Shown piece by piece: positions 20,869 to 29,160 of a DNA stretch of 43,860 nt. The stretch spans positions 1-43,860 of the IMG/VR virus record IMGVR_UViG_3300012931_000033, one strand, 5' to 3'. Under the pieces are notes generated by a model that worked only from the letters and a program-made list of their open reading frames with translations, did not search any database and was not told the origin of the DNA. Within the stretch, counting starts at the first letter, position 1; the number at the start of each line of letters is the position of its first letter. The stretch is from a virus. A program made the position numbers and the translations under genes.

Positions 20869-21836
20869 TCACCGACACCGCTTTCCAGCAGGCCGACAAG
20901 CGTCTTTTTGTTGCCGTCAAGATACTGCTGATAGAGATTGAGCATCTGTGCGTCATACTGCTCCTTGGCGTCCTTTGCCGGCTCGGCGAGCCGCAAAATT
21001 CCGTCCGTTACGTCGATAAACGGCGTACGGGTGCCATCCGCCTCGACAATCCGGATATCGGCATCGACCAGCCCAAAGCCTTTGCCGGACATGCCGCCGA
21101 GATACGGCTTCTTCGCCCATTGATGAATGGACGCGACAAGCGCGCCCAACTCCACTTCATTGCAGGTAATATTTAGGCTGTGCCATAACTGCACGCCCGG
21201 TATCATACATTCAGCGGTATAGCGCATCTGCGTCGCAGGCTCGTCCTTCTTTTTCTTCTCGTCCGCGTCTCCGTCGAGCAGCTTGAACTCGCGCGCGATA
21301 TACCTATCTCCCAGCAGGTCCTTGCTGTCGTCCTTGCGCGTAAAGCTGATCTCGTCGGTCATTTTGCGCCAGCTTGTAGCCCGCGCGCCGTAGTCGACGC
21401 CGTCGATTCCGTCCGGTATGATGCCGATCGTTTCCGCGCAGACCGGAAAAGCGAAGGTCTGCACGATCTTTCCCGAAAGGATCTGATTGCCGATGCCGCC
21501 GCCGAAAATCGACACAAACGGCAGCATGGCGCGCATGGTCTTGGCCTGCTCGACGTCAATCTTTTGATCTCCTGAAATCGCTCCGCCGGAAAAAAGGATA
21601 TGAAACATCTTTTTTGGCACCTGAATCTCACCCAACCGGTCAAGCAGGTAAGCCGCGCCCGCGTCCCTCCATGCGCCGCGTATGGCATTGCCGGTGTAGA
21701 CAAATACCTCTACGGGTTTGTCGGAGCAAAGGACGCGGACGGTATTTAAAAACGTCTCCGTACTCTCGCTCTCCCCGATGTGGGAGAGCGGCTGTTTGAG
21801 GGTATAAACCGTTTCGATATGATATGTTTTATCCAT
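20865..21836 (-). CDS. csf2: Csf2/Cas7-like backbone protein, type IV CRISPR effector
   Basis: A 323-residue RAMP protein. LKQPLSHIGES (residues 13-23), AIRGAWRD (51-58, the Cas7 signature), SIFGGGIGN (109-117) and a glycine-rich loop YLGGMSGKGFG (245-255) match Csf2/Cas7. Several copies would form the filament along the guide RNA. It lies between the small-subunit gene (3-base gap) and csf3 (4-base overlap). No HD or other nuclease motif was seen, as usual for type IV. Confidence 0.85.
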   Translation of the reverse strand: MDKTYHIETVYTLKQPLSHIGESESTETFLNTVRVLCSDKPVEVFVYTGNAIRGAWRDAGAAYLLDRLGEIQVPKKMFHILFSGGAISGDQKIDVEQAKTMRAMLPFVSIFGGGIGNQILSGKIVQTFAFPVCAETIGIIPDGIDGVDYGARATSWRKMTDEISFTRKDDSKDLLGDRYIAREFKLLDGDADEKKKKDEPATQMRYTAECMIPGVQLWHSLNITCNEVELGALVASIHQWAKKPYLGGMSGKGFGLVDADIRIVEADGTRTPFIDVTDGILRLAEPAKDAKEQYDAQMLNLYQQYLDGNKKTLVGLLESGVGE

Positions 21837-21839
21837 TTT

Positions 21840-22199
21840 CTAATCCTCCGTTACCTCAGTAATTTTTGGGTCAAACGGTTTTTCGCGCTCCAAGCGGTCG
21901 CGCACCAGTAAAATAATCCGCTGTGTCTGGTCGTAAAGTATATTTACTATTTGTTGCTGTCGCTCCGGGGATGCTTCCGTTATTGATAGCATAAAATCCC
22001 GCGGCTCATCGTCCCCCCCGTGAACAAAAATGGAACCGTCTTCAAACTGTACCGCGTTCATGGCCGGATTCCCGCTGCGGCTCCAGTGCGGGTTAATGGC
22101 TCCGCACCCCATAAGCGGCTTGAGGGATTTTAAAAAATCGCCAATTCCATCCGCCCGCTTTGCGGCCCGCCGGACAAACCGCTCGATTTGACTCCACAT
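21840..22199 (-). CDS. Cas11-like small subunit, type IV-B position
   Basis: A 119-residue, mostly helical protein from ATG 22199 (MWSQIERFVRRAAKRADGIG, ending near ERQQQIVNILYDQTQRIILL). The same frame is open to GTG 22349, overlapping csf1 by 97 bases, and that extension (DAAAGALLIYAVYRSRDIKRG) could also be coding, so the start is uncertain. Place and size between csf1 and csf2 fit the IV-B small subunit. Sequence evidence for homology is weak; the call rests mainly on gene order. Confidence 0.6.
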   Translation of the reverse strand: MWSQIERFVRRAAKRADGIGDFLKSLKPLMGCGAINPHWSRSGNPAMNAVQFEDGSIFVHGGDDEPRDFMLSITEASPERQQQIVNILYDQTQRIILLVRDRLEREKPFDPKITEVTED

Positions 22200-22252
22200 A
22201 TCATATCCGGACGGACCTCGCTTGATGTCCCGGCTGCGGTAAACTGCGTAGA

Positions 22253-23056
22253 TTAGCAGGGCTCCGGCTGCGGCGTCTTCGTTTTCTGTGTCAAACCCAA
22301 ATAACGTATAGATTCCTCCTCGTCCATTTTTTGAGCCACGAATAAGCACAATGCAAATATCCGCATTTCCATTGCGGGCCTCAACAGATTGTTTATGCGG
22401 TCATAGCAATCTGCCAGCTTAAAGCGGCTTATCTTGTCATATCTGATAGTGCCTCTTGATATCTCATCCTTTGTAAAGCCGATACCCCTGAGGGCTTCGC
22501 AGGTATGGATGATATCCGTCGCCATTCCTCTGTTAACCTGTACGCATTCCTCCTCAAAATTGCAAAAATAAATATCGCGGCTATATGAAACGCGGGACTT
22601 TATCGCCAAATGCTTCTTTTGCGAAACCGCGACGACCATCACAAACGGCGGTTCGGGCGGGTTTATAAGCCAGTCTCGCATTTCAGCGCGATTGCAAAGG
22701 TGAAGCATTTTTTCCGAGACAAACGAATAGCGGAATAGCGAGCACCGGTTTGATTCCATATTCAGCAGCATCGTAAAGGAGCAGGCGGCGCATATATGAT
22801 CCGATCCGGATTCCTTGTGCAGATGCCAATCCGTATAGTTACCGCCCAGCATTTTAAGCGCAGTTATTCCGCCATGGGATTCCGCGCCGCAGATAAGACA
22901 CTTGCCGCACCAGGCGGCATTATAATCCCCGTGCGTTGCGGGATCGACAAAATTGCATACCGTCTTCACCGCGCTTCCGGATCCGTCAGAGGTATTGTAA
23001 ATAATCGGGCGCGGAGTATTTCCCCAAGCCTCGTAAATCAATTGCGTCTGCGTCAC
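22253..23056 (-). CDS. csf1: Csf1-like large-subunit-type protein, type IV CRISPR effector
   Basis: A 267-residue protein from GTG 23056, with GAGGGGG upstream. A zinc site is formed by CGKCLIC (Cys 50, 53, 56) and CAAC (Cys 89, 92). PPFVMVVAVSQKKHL (residues 137-150) followed by SRVSYSRD is the Csf1 signature region. The C-terminal half is helical. Csf1 takes the Cas8-like position of type IV complexes. The frame continues open to ATG 23152, overlapping the endolysin, but lacks a good ribosome site. Confidence 0.8.
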   Translation of the reverse strand: MTQTQLIYEAWGNTPRPIIYNTSDGSGSAVKTVCNFVDPATHGDYNAAWCGKCLICGAESHGGITALKMLGGNYTDWHLHKESGSDHICAACSFTMLLNMESNRCSLFRYSFVSEKMLHLCNRAEMRDWLINPPEPPFVMVVAVSQKKHLAIKSRVSYSRDIYFCNFEEECVQVNRGMATDIIHTCEALRGIGFTKDEISRGTIRYDKISRFKLADCYDRINNLLRPAMEMRIFALCLFVAQKMDEEESIRYLGLTQKTKTPQPEPC

Positions 23057-23083
23057 ATTGGCTTCCCCCTCGTCTGATACGGT

Positions 23084-23092
23084 ATCATACCA
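23084..23092 (-). promoter_or_regulatory. Extended -10 promoter of the type IV operon
   Basis: TGG-TATGAT on the minus strand (TG at 23092-23091, -10 hexamer 23089-23084), an extended -10 element. No good -35 is seen. It lies between the endolysin stop and csf1, so the operon may be transcribed independently of late genes. Confidence 0.45.
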
Positions 23093-23141
23093 TTTTTTGT
23101 GAAATGTTTCGGCACGAATATTGTCGATGCTCTTTAGGGTA

Positions 23142-23720
23142 TTATGCCGCATATTCCTTCACTGCTTTTGCTATGGCCTCCGCCTCGGCTTTTTGCTCGG
23201 CGTAGGTGTCGACATCACAAACGTCCGCCGCGGTCATAAAAGCGTATTCGGTTATCACAGCCGGTATACCATATGTGGCCGCCGTGCGCAGGATGCCGTA
23301 ATAATCGGCGTTGCCGGAGCTGTTGGCCTTGCGGATAATGCCCCTGATATTCTGGCCGAGCGTTTCAAACTCGGAGAGGATAAACCCCGCGAGTCGGTAA
23401 GACTTGTTATCATAAGCGCCCGTCAGGCTGTTTATCTGCGCGCATACCTCCGCGCCGTGCGCCGAAGCCGCCGACGCGCCGTTATGGTGTATGCTGATGA
23501 CGAGATCAGGCCGCTCCGCCTTAATGACAGCCTGACGCGCGGCGATCGATACGGTTTGATCGTGCGCCGTGCGTGTCATAATTACGGTATGCCCCGCGGC
23601 TTCCAGCGCAGTTTTCAGGTAGCCCGCCACGTTCAGGTTTGTCCGGTCTTCACGCTGGCCCGTTGTAGCCACGGCGCCCGGATCGGTACCGCCGTGTCCG
23701 GGGTCAATAAGTATCAGCAT
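23142..23720 (-). CDS. N-acetylmuramoyl-L-alanine amidase (endolysin)
   Basis: A 192-residue Amidase_3 enzyme from ATG 23720, which overlaps the upstream stop (TAATG), with GGAGGG upstream. LILIDPGHGGTDPGA holds the first zinc His, SIHHNGA the second, and PAVITEYAFM the catalytic Glu. No cell-wall-binding domain follows. It cleaves the peptide-glycan amide bond at lysis. Confidence 0.93.
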   Translation of the reverse strand: MLILIDPGHGGTDPGAVATTGQREDRTNLNVAGYLKTALEAAGHTVIMTRTAHDQTVSIAARQAVIKAERPDLVISIHHNGASAASAHGAEVCAQINSLTGAYDNKSYRLAGFILSEFETLGQNIRGIIRKANSSGNADYYGILRTAATYGIPAVITEYAFMTAADVCDVDTYAEQKAEAEAIAKAVKEYAA

Positions 23721-24622
23721 TACGCCGCCCTCCAATCCTTAACAAGGCTTAAGTAGTACGCCGCCGTGTTCCGCATAGTCCCCGCCGCTTTTGCTTCCGC
23801 ATACAGCCTGTCGCCTATCTTGGCAAGCTGGAACAGCTCGCGCGCGGCGACGTCCGGCGCGGGAAGAACGACATAGCCCCAGCCGGTACGCACGTCGCAG
23901 CCGGTATCGTCTACATCGACGCCATGCGCCTTAAGGTAAGCGTACATCTGCGCGGCGGTAAGCGTATAGCCTGCTTTTGCAAGCATCAGCTCGTTTATAA
24001 GCCCCGCCTGCCCCGCGATAAACGGACACGCGCAGGACGTGCCGTTGAATAAGTACGGGTTGCCCTTTGCGTTGGGTATGTACAGGTTGGCAAAGCCCGC
24101 AAAATCCACCTCGTCGCTCTCCGACGTGTAGCCCTCCGTGACGACGGAGCCGTTTTCAAGCCTTACCGCGCCTACGCCGAACCAGCACGCCGAGTTCATG
24201 AATTTGTTGTACCCGTCGTCCCCGTAGTTGCCGGAGGAGCAAAACAGCGTGCATTTATCAAGAGCCGCGTCGTATGGGGTTTCCTCGCTCTGCTTTGAAG
24301 TCGTGGACTGCGATTTGTATACCGCGTCCACGCCTAAGTCTATAAGCTTCTGCGCGTCCGTACCGGCCTTGTCCAGATCGAGCATGACTATTTTACGCTC
24401 CGGCATAACCATCCTGTGTATCATGGCGGTCTGGTAGCCGTGCGCGGTAGCCGTTCCCGGGGAGTCCCTGCCGTCCGTTACCATGCCCTCTAGCAAAGGC
24501 AGGGTAACATCAAGGTATTCCGGCGTGGCGGACAGGCCGAGCTTGCCGGTGTAGCCTTTATCCCACCACGCCCGTATGCCGCACAGGTCGAGGACGGGGA
24601 TGTTTTGTTCAAGCGTCGTCAT
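23720..24622 (-). CDS. Subtilisin-like serine peptidase (S8) in the lysis cassette
   Basis: A 300-residue protein from ATG 24622 with GGAGGG upstream. GTATAHGYQTAM carries the His region, CSSGNYGDDG the oxyanion Asn region and NGTSCACPFIAGQAGL the catalytic Ser region of subtilases. The Asp motif is not clear: the expected position reads ATPEYLD. No signal peptide is present. It sits between holin and amidase genes, so it may be released at lysis or act inside the cell. Similar S8 peptidases occur in some Clostridia phages. Confidence 0.85.
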   Translation of the reverse strand: MTTLEQNIPVLDLCGIRAWWDKGYTGKLGLSATPEYLDVTLPLLEGMVTDGRDSPGTATAHGYQTAMIHRMVMPERKIVMLDLDKAGTDAQKLIDLGVDAVYKSQSTTSKQSEETPYDAALDKCTLFCSSGNYGDDGYNKFMNSACWFGVGAVRLENGSVVTEGYTSESDEVDFAGFANLYIPNAKGNPYLFNGTSCACPFIAGQAGLINELMLAKAGYTLTAAQMYAYLKAHGVDVDDTGCDVRTGWGYVVLPAPDVAARELFQLAKIGDRLYAEAKAAGTMRNTAAYYLSLVKDWRAA

Positions 24623-24858
24623 GAAATTCCCTCCAAAGTTGTTACAAACCTTGGAACATAATCTGCGGAGCTGGGTTTGTATGTTATCCACGGTTCATAC
24701 GGATTAACTGGCTGCGTCGGTACAATCCAAGAATATGTTACAGCCCGTTCTCCGTCCGCTATACCCTGCCTGTACGCTTCCTCTATCAGACTGTCCAGTT
24801 TTGCTTTTGTAATCGTCACCTTGTCCGTTTCGTCGGCGTATAAAATAATCGGCTTCAT
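24619..24858 (-). CDS. Hypothetical protein of the lysis region
   Basis: A 79-residue protein with GAGGTG before ATG 24858, overlapping the peptidase start. The N-terminal half forms a helix (ITKAKLDSLIEEAYRQGIAD); the C-terminal half is Pro/Tyr-rich. No known family; perhaps a partner or inhibitor of the peptidase encoded next, by coupling only. Confidence 0.65.
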   Translation of the reverse strand: MKPIILYADETDKVTITKAKLDSLIEEAYRQGIADGERAVTYSWIVPTQPVNPYEPWITYKPSSADYVPRFVTTLEGIS

Positions 24859-24866
24859 ACTTCACC

Positions 24867-25124
24867 TCACAAGCTGTTTGCGTTTGTCGGACTGTTGATA
24901 ATTCCCAGCAACGTCAGCATTTCCAGTATTGCCGTGGCAATGCCCTGAAACGTATCCGACGTAATGCCGAGCTTGTCCCACAGCCCAAGCAAGCCAAAGA
25001 TGGCGATAATCTGAGATACAATAGCCGCCCACATGACGTAGGATTTCCAGCGGGATTGGGTGGTGGTGGTATCTGCGGTTACGGCGACAGTCGTCGCGGT
25101 GCTGGATGTAGTTGATTCTGACAT
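24867..25124 (-). CDS. phi-LC3-family holin
   Basis: An 85-residue protein from ATG 25124 with AAAGGAG upstream. A Ser/Thr-rich N-terminus precedes the phi-LC3 holin pattern: WKSYVMWAAIVSQIIAIFGL, LWDKLGIT, then ILEMLTLLGIINSPTNA. Two membrane helices. It permeabilises the membrane for the amidase. Confidence 0.9.
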   Translation of the reverse strand: MSESTTSSTATTVAVTADTTTTQSRWKSYVMWAAIVSQIIAIFGLLGLWDKLGITSDTFQGIATAILEMLTLLGIINSPTNANSL

Positions 25125-25137
25125 AATGATTCTCCTT

Positions 25138-25365
25138 TTATGTATTAATTTTAGCTTCGACAAGTTCATCAATGCGGTGGTGCGCTGATTTTGAGGATTC
25201 CTCGACCGCTACCATCCGCTCTACCAGCCCGTTATGTTTATCGACCTTTTTTTCAAGCTGTTCTATCCGGTAATTGGTCAGCTTGTTTGATATTAAGATT
25301 CCGCCGCCCGTGGCAAGAGCGGAACCCACCAGAGAACATACCGCGACGATAACCGTTGCGTCCAT
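25138..25365 (-). CDS. XhlA-like membrane-anchored coiled-coil protein
   Basis: A 75-residue protein. One N-terminal helix (TVIVAVCSLVGSALATGGGI) is followed by a coiled coil (RIEQLEKKVDKHNGLVERMV). Such proteins sit next to holins in Firmicutes phages and help or modulate lysis. AGGGAG precedes ATG 25365. Confidence 0.75.
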   Translation of the reverse strand: MDATVIVAVCSLVGSALATGGGILISNKLTNYRIEQLEKKVDKHNGLVERMVAVEESSKSAHHRIDELVEAKINT

Positions 25366-25379
25366 GGTTTACAACTCCC

Positions 25380-25463
25380 TCACAAAACGCAGATTAAATA
25401 AATGATACAGATAAGCGCGACCGCCCCGCACACGGCGGCAAGTTTTTGTTCGATGTCGGTCAT
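25380..25463 (-). CDS. Very small membrane peptide
   Basis: A 27-residue peptide from ATG 25463 with AAAGGAGC upstream: MTDIEQKLAAV followed by a hydrophobic helix of about 16 residues. It lies between the tail fibre and lysis genes. A lysis accessory role is likely by position only. Confidence 0.55.
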   Translation of the reverse strand: MTDIEQKLAAVCGAVALICIIYLICVL

Positions 25464-25477
25464 ATGATAAAGCTCCT

Positions 25478-26785
25478 TTATATATGAAAAAAAGCCGGGC
25501 CAATATAATATTTTTTACCATATGTATACGCAAGGTATTGATGCACACTCAAAAGCTCCTCGTCGGACAATACGCGGTTATAATATAATAAACGCGCGAG
25601 TTCCATGCCAGTAGGAACAGCTAATGTAGTAAAATCCACTTCTGCCCATTGTTTGCTTCTATTTGTAATTTCCTGGATTCCATAAGTATAGCCGGTGATT
25701 CCGGTTGAATTGTCCGCTGCTTTTGCGCAAACAAGTTCAAATCTATCTTCCCGCGATATAGATATATCGTATTGGTTGGCAGCATAGGATGTGGTTCCGG
25801 CCCTCCCAAAAATAGAAATAACATTTTTGCCGTCCGAAGTTTCTGTATCTTCCCCGACAACTCCAAATTTTAGAGAAAGCCCGACAGCTCTAAAAAATGA
25901 TGCATTATACCTGTACCCATCTTCGCGTAGTCTGTAAAGCATAAATACCGTTCTTGCGGCAATTTCGGATAGGCCCAAAGTCGTTGGGAAAAGCACGGAA
26001 ATTGAATCAGATGCGACAATCCTTTTTTCCCCATTGAGGATTGTTGAATCGCTTTCTAATGTTGCTGCGCCAGACACCTGCGATGAAAGATAAATTTGCA
26101 GATTACTAAAATATGCATATACATTTGCATTCGATCCGTACATGGCAATGCTGCCAGCTGAATATGTTGAATTTGTTACTTCTATATCCCATGATGGCGG
26201 CTCGCTCGAACCGCTTAACCAGATTTTAGCCTTAATTGCAGTTCCCACAATTTTAAAGCGAATGCTGTACCATGTGCCAGAGGATAGCGTTAACGCCTTT
26301 GTACCAAGCGTAGTTAACGAACCGGAAGATGCAGACGAAAGTGTCAACGCAGTAGACGACAACGTGAGTCTGTATCCATTATATGATGTCGTCCCGTGGT
26401 CTGTTTGCCTTAAAAACGTTGAACCTGTTAACGTCCCAGTTCCGGATAACTTAATTTGATACGTTATTTCACAATCGGCATACGCCTCGGATGCAGTGTA
26501 CCGAATAGTTCTGTTGGTGCTCGTTCCAGGGTAATGATATATATTGTTATCGTCGGTAATTGTAAAATAATCTGTACCACTTGTTAACCAGCTCACACTA
26601 TCTCCGCATTTGACATCTTGTGGATCGTCGCACGAAATACCATTAAGCACATAGCTTGTTATATAGCCACTGCCATCAACCGTAATGTTATCTGTATCTG
26701 GGTTGATGTCGAGCTGTAAGCCGTCTTGTATGAGTTCTCCTGGATCAACGTCGCCCCCGCTGGGGAAGCTGCTTATAATCGGCAT
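25478..26785 (-). CDS. Tail fibre/receptor-binding-like protein
   Basis: A 435-residue protein, last of the tail genes. A LamG/concanavalin-type beta-sandwich region is suggested at about 105-235 (TGSTFLRQTDHG, GTWYSIRFKIVG, SIAMYGSNANVYAYFSNLQI) and a second at about 240-435 ending RLLYYNRVLSDEELLSVHQY, typical of LamG-like ends. DNA here is more AT-rich than in flanking tail genes, consistent with exchange of host-range modules. Confidence 0.75.
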   Translation of the reverse strand: MPIISSFPSGGDVDPGELIQDGLQLDINPDTDNITVDGSGYITSYVLNGISCDDPQDVKCGDSVSWLTSGTDYFTITDDNNIYHYPGTSTNRTIRYTASEAYADCEITYQIKLSGTGTLTGSTFLRQTDHGTTSYNGYRLTLSSTALTLSSASSGSLTTLGTKALTLSSGTWYSIRFKIVGTAIKAKIWLSGSSEPPSWDIEVTNSTYSAGSIAMYGSNANVYAYFSNLQIYLSSQVSGAATLESDSTILNGEKRIVASDSISVLFPTTLGLSEIAARTVFMLYRLREDGYRYNASFFRAVGLSLKFGVVGEDTETSDGKNVISIFGRAGTTSYAANQYDISISREDRFELVCAKAADNSTGITGYTYGIQEITNRSKQWAEVDFTTLAVPTGMELARLLYYNRVLSDEELLSVHQYLAYTYGKKYYIGPAFFHI

Positions 26786-26795
26786 AACACCCCTC

Positions 26796-27446
26796 CTAAC
26801 TTATCAATATAACCGTGATCGGTATGTCCACGGTGGGAAGCGTCCCGTCCGCTGTGACTGTGATTGTATCCGTCCCCTGAGACGTTACGGACATCTGCGC
26901 CGCCCTTGCCGCTGTGCGCTGCGCCGCCGTCGCCGACTGAGCCACGCCGACGTTTCCGTTTTTAGTGGAGGTCATGCCTGCGACCGTGACCGCCTGCGTG
27001 TACGGGGCCGCCGAACCTACCCAGCTTGCCGCCGCGAGAGTGGCGGAAACGGAGGTGGAGCCGACGCCGCTTAAATCCGTTATGACGACATAGCCGTCAA
27101 ATGCTGTGTTGGTGTAAATGATTACCTCTCCCGCGTCGGAAACGGTGTAATCCGGCGTTGTGTAATCGTTCGGCGTTCCCGCGTCAAAAACTAAAACGGA
27201 CAGATATTTGCTTGAAAAGCCCGTCGTCGCCGCCGCGTAGGTTATCGAGTACGGCGCCGAGCTTCCCACCCAGTCGGCAATCAGAAACGCTGCCTGATAA
27301 GAGGATGCGCCGGAACCGGAGCCGCCGCTGCCAAGCCCCACCCATATGGCGTTTGTGATATCAACGCTGTTAAACTTCGATGCGTCGGAGCGCATTTTCT
27401 GGATTTTATCATCGACGGCCTTGTTGACAAGCTGGGCAAGCGTCAT
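26796..27446 (-). CDS. Tail structural protein with duplicated beta domain
   Basis: A 216-residue protein. An N-terminal helix (MTLAQLVNKAVDDKIQKM) precedes two related segments, near 55-75 (ADWVGSSAPYSITYAAATTG) and near 137-157 (ASWVGSAAPYTQAVTVAGMT), which points to a duplicated small beta domain. Likely baseplate or fibre component. Confidence 0.7.
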   Translation of the reverse strand: MTLAQLVNKAVDDKIQKMRSDASKFNSVDITNAIWVGLGSGGSGSGASSYQAAFLIADWVGSSAPYSITYAAATTGFSSKYLSVLVFDAGTPNDYTTPDYTVSDAGEVIIYTNTAFDGYVVITDLSGVGSTSVSATLAAASWVGSAAPYTQAVTVAGMTSTKNGNVGVAQSATAAQRTAARAAQMSVTSQGTDTITVTADGTLPTVDIPITVILIS

Positions 27447-27455
27447 AAGTTCCTC

Positions 27456-28790
27456 CTATTCCGCAGGGGCATAGCCGTAATAATACGCCGCAAGAGTTGT
27501 TGTTATGATCGAGTTGCCGCTTGCGGTAAATTGATGATTTGTCGCCGCTATTCGGTAAATCTCCGATATGGTGCTGCTTTGCTCGATGACCATTATGCAA
27601 TCTCCAACGTCAAGGTACGGATTGCCGACGGCCTGAAAATCCACGCGCCGCACCTTCGCCCCGCAGTTGACCGCCGTCCGGGCGGCAACGACTGCGCAGG
27701 CCGCGCTTGTGGCGGAGGTTTCATCGTTGAGGATAAGCACCTTTTGATTCAGCAAGTTATAATAATCCGCGCTCCCGTACGTCGCGTCGCCGTCGCATAC
27801 GGCGTTGGCCGAGGTTTTGCCGAGTACGGTAATCGTGCGGTATATGCCGGAATCGTCCAGCTTATACCCCAGCGTGACAATGTCCTTGCCCTGCTCGAAA
27901 ACCCACGCCGCGTATACATACGACACGTAGACGGTCGCGCCGTCGGCTATGCCGCCTCCGGCTATGCGCGCGATAGTCCACGGGGAATCCTTGTCGCCCT
28001 CGACGATGGTATAGTCGGTGTCTTTTGTGTATTCCGTCCCCGTTTCCAACGTCCCCGAATATACGCGTATGGATGCCGTGACAATCGGATACTCGGCAAG
28101 TTCCTCCGCTGTCGTATCGTGCAGCGCGACGGATTCATCCGCCGCCTCCGGCTGCCGGTCGGTCGCGTAGTGAAAATGAATCTTGCCGTCGCGGTCGGCG
28201 TAATATTCGAAATTGTACAGCTCGCAGAGCTTCTGCATGGCGTCGGCATAGGTTTCATGGACGAAGGATATCATAATTATGTCTGTCTGCGCGTCGCAAT
28301 CTATATCCGCCGCCGCCCATCCCGCGCGCTCGGCCAGGTCTGTAAAAATGCCGTTGACCGTACCGTTGTAATCGATGGAGCGGTAACCTTCATCGTCCGT
28401 TACGGTCTGATCGAGCGCCCATTTCATATAGTCGCGGGCGACGATAGTCAGTGTTTGCGGAAAGGTGCGCATTTCGACGCTGTCAATCAGCCCGGTAAAA
28501 ACGGTTTCGAGGTTGGAGCCGTAACCGAGTTTAACGGTCATTTCCGCGTTCGGCCAGATAATATTAGCCCAGTCCCCCGTGCTGTCCGGCGCGTAGTAGC
28601 CAGCTTTGTTGTCGATAACGACGGTTGCGAGGCCCGCGCCGTTTTTGATCGGCTGGACGCTGACGGAGATCAGCGGCAGGCGCTCCCCGCTCGGCTGCCC
28701 GGTTATCGTCACTTCCGCAAGAGGACGGTTCGCGCCGATATGCGCGTTGGAGCGGATCAGAGCCTTTTCGGCGGACGTGTATGCAAGCAT
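27456..28790 (-). CDS. Tail hub/baseplate protein
   Basis: A 444-residue protein from ATG 28790 with GGAGG upstream. The frame continues to 29249, but that part is an arginine-rich shadow of the next gene upstream. MLAYTSAEKALIRSN, LTIVARDYMKWALDQ and TYADAMQKLCELYNFEYYAD suggest a gp27/gpD-like tail hub in which ligand-binding beta domains follow. Located after the distal tail protein, as expected. Confidence 0.75.
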   Translation of the reverse strand: MLAYTSAEKALIRSNAHIGANRPLAEVTITGQPSGERLPLISVSVQPIKNGAGLATVVIDNKAGYYAPDSTGDWANIIWPNAEMTVKLGYGSNLETVFTGLIDSVEMRTFPQTLTIVARDYMKWALDQTVTDDEGYRSIDYNGTVNGIFTDLAERAGWAAADIDCDAQTDIIMISFVHETYADAMQKLCELYNFEYYADRDGKIHFHYATDRQPEAADESVALHDTTAEELAEYPIVTASIRVYSGTLETGTEYTKDTDYTIVEGDKDSPWTIARIAGGGIADGATVYVSYVYAAWVFEQGKDIVTLGYKLDDSGIYRTITVLGKTSANAVCDGDATYGSADYYNLLNQKVLILNDETSATSAACAVVAARTAVNCGAKVRRVDFQAVGNPYLDVGDCIMVIEQSSTISEIYRIAATNHQFTASGNSIITTTLAAYYYGYAPAE

Positions 28791-28792
28791 GG

Positions 28793-29146
28793 CTAAGCCT
28801 CCACGAATGTTATAGCGGCTTTGATAAGCCCCGGCGCTTCGAGCGTAGGCGCGCCGAGGGATTCGATGTAATGCGATGCGTTTACCGTGTCGTCGTCGTC
28901 GAGCGTGCGGCTGGTGCCGTCCTCTTTGTCGTCCATCAGGTCTTCGTAGTCGCCCATGCTGTCGAGCATCAGCGTCCCGCTCACCCTGCGGCGCTTGCGT
29001 CCCTGCTGCTGCAATACGCTGCATACCGCGCCGAGGTTGTCCGGGTCGGGCAGCAGCAGGGTTTCCACAAGCTGCGCGGCGGACTGCGACGGGCTCCACG
29101 TGCCGTATACGACGGACAGCGCTGTGCTGCCCCATGTGATGGCCAT
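28793..29146 (-). CDS. Small tail protein after the tape measure
   Basis: A 117-residue protein with AAGGAGG before ATG 29146. Starts MAITWGSTALSVVYGTWSPS and contains KRRRVSGTLML. Gene position and size suggest a distal tail component; no family was recognised with certainty. Confidence 0.65.
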   Translation of the reverse strand: MAITWGSTALSVVYGTWSPSQSAAQLVETLLLPDPDNLGAVCSVLQQQGRKRRRVSGTLMLDSMGDYEDLMDDKEDGTSRTLDDDDTVNASHYIESLGAPTLEAPGLIKAAITFVEA

Positions 29147-29160
29147 GCCTGTCCGCCTCC

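Noticed and set aside
27531-28796. A 421-codon plus-strand frame opposite the tail hub gene
   Set aside because: Antisense shadow with Arg/Val/Gly-biased composition and no ribosome site; the opposite strand is strongly coding.
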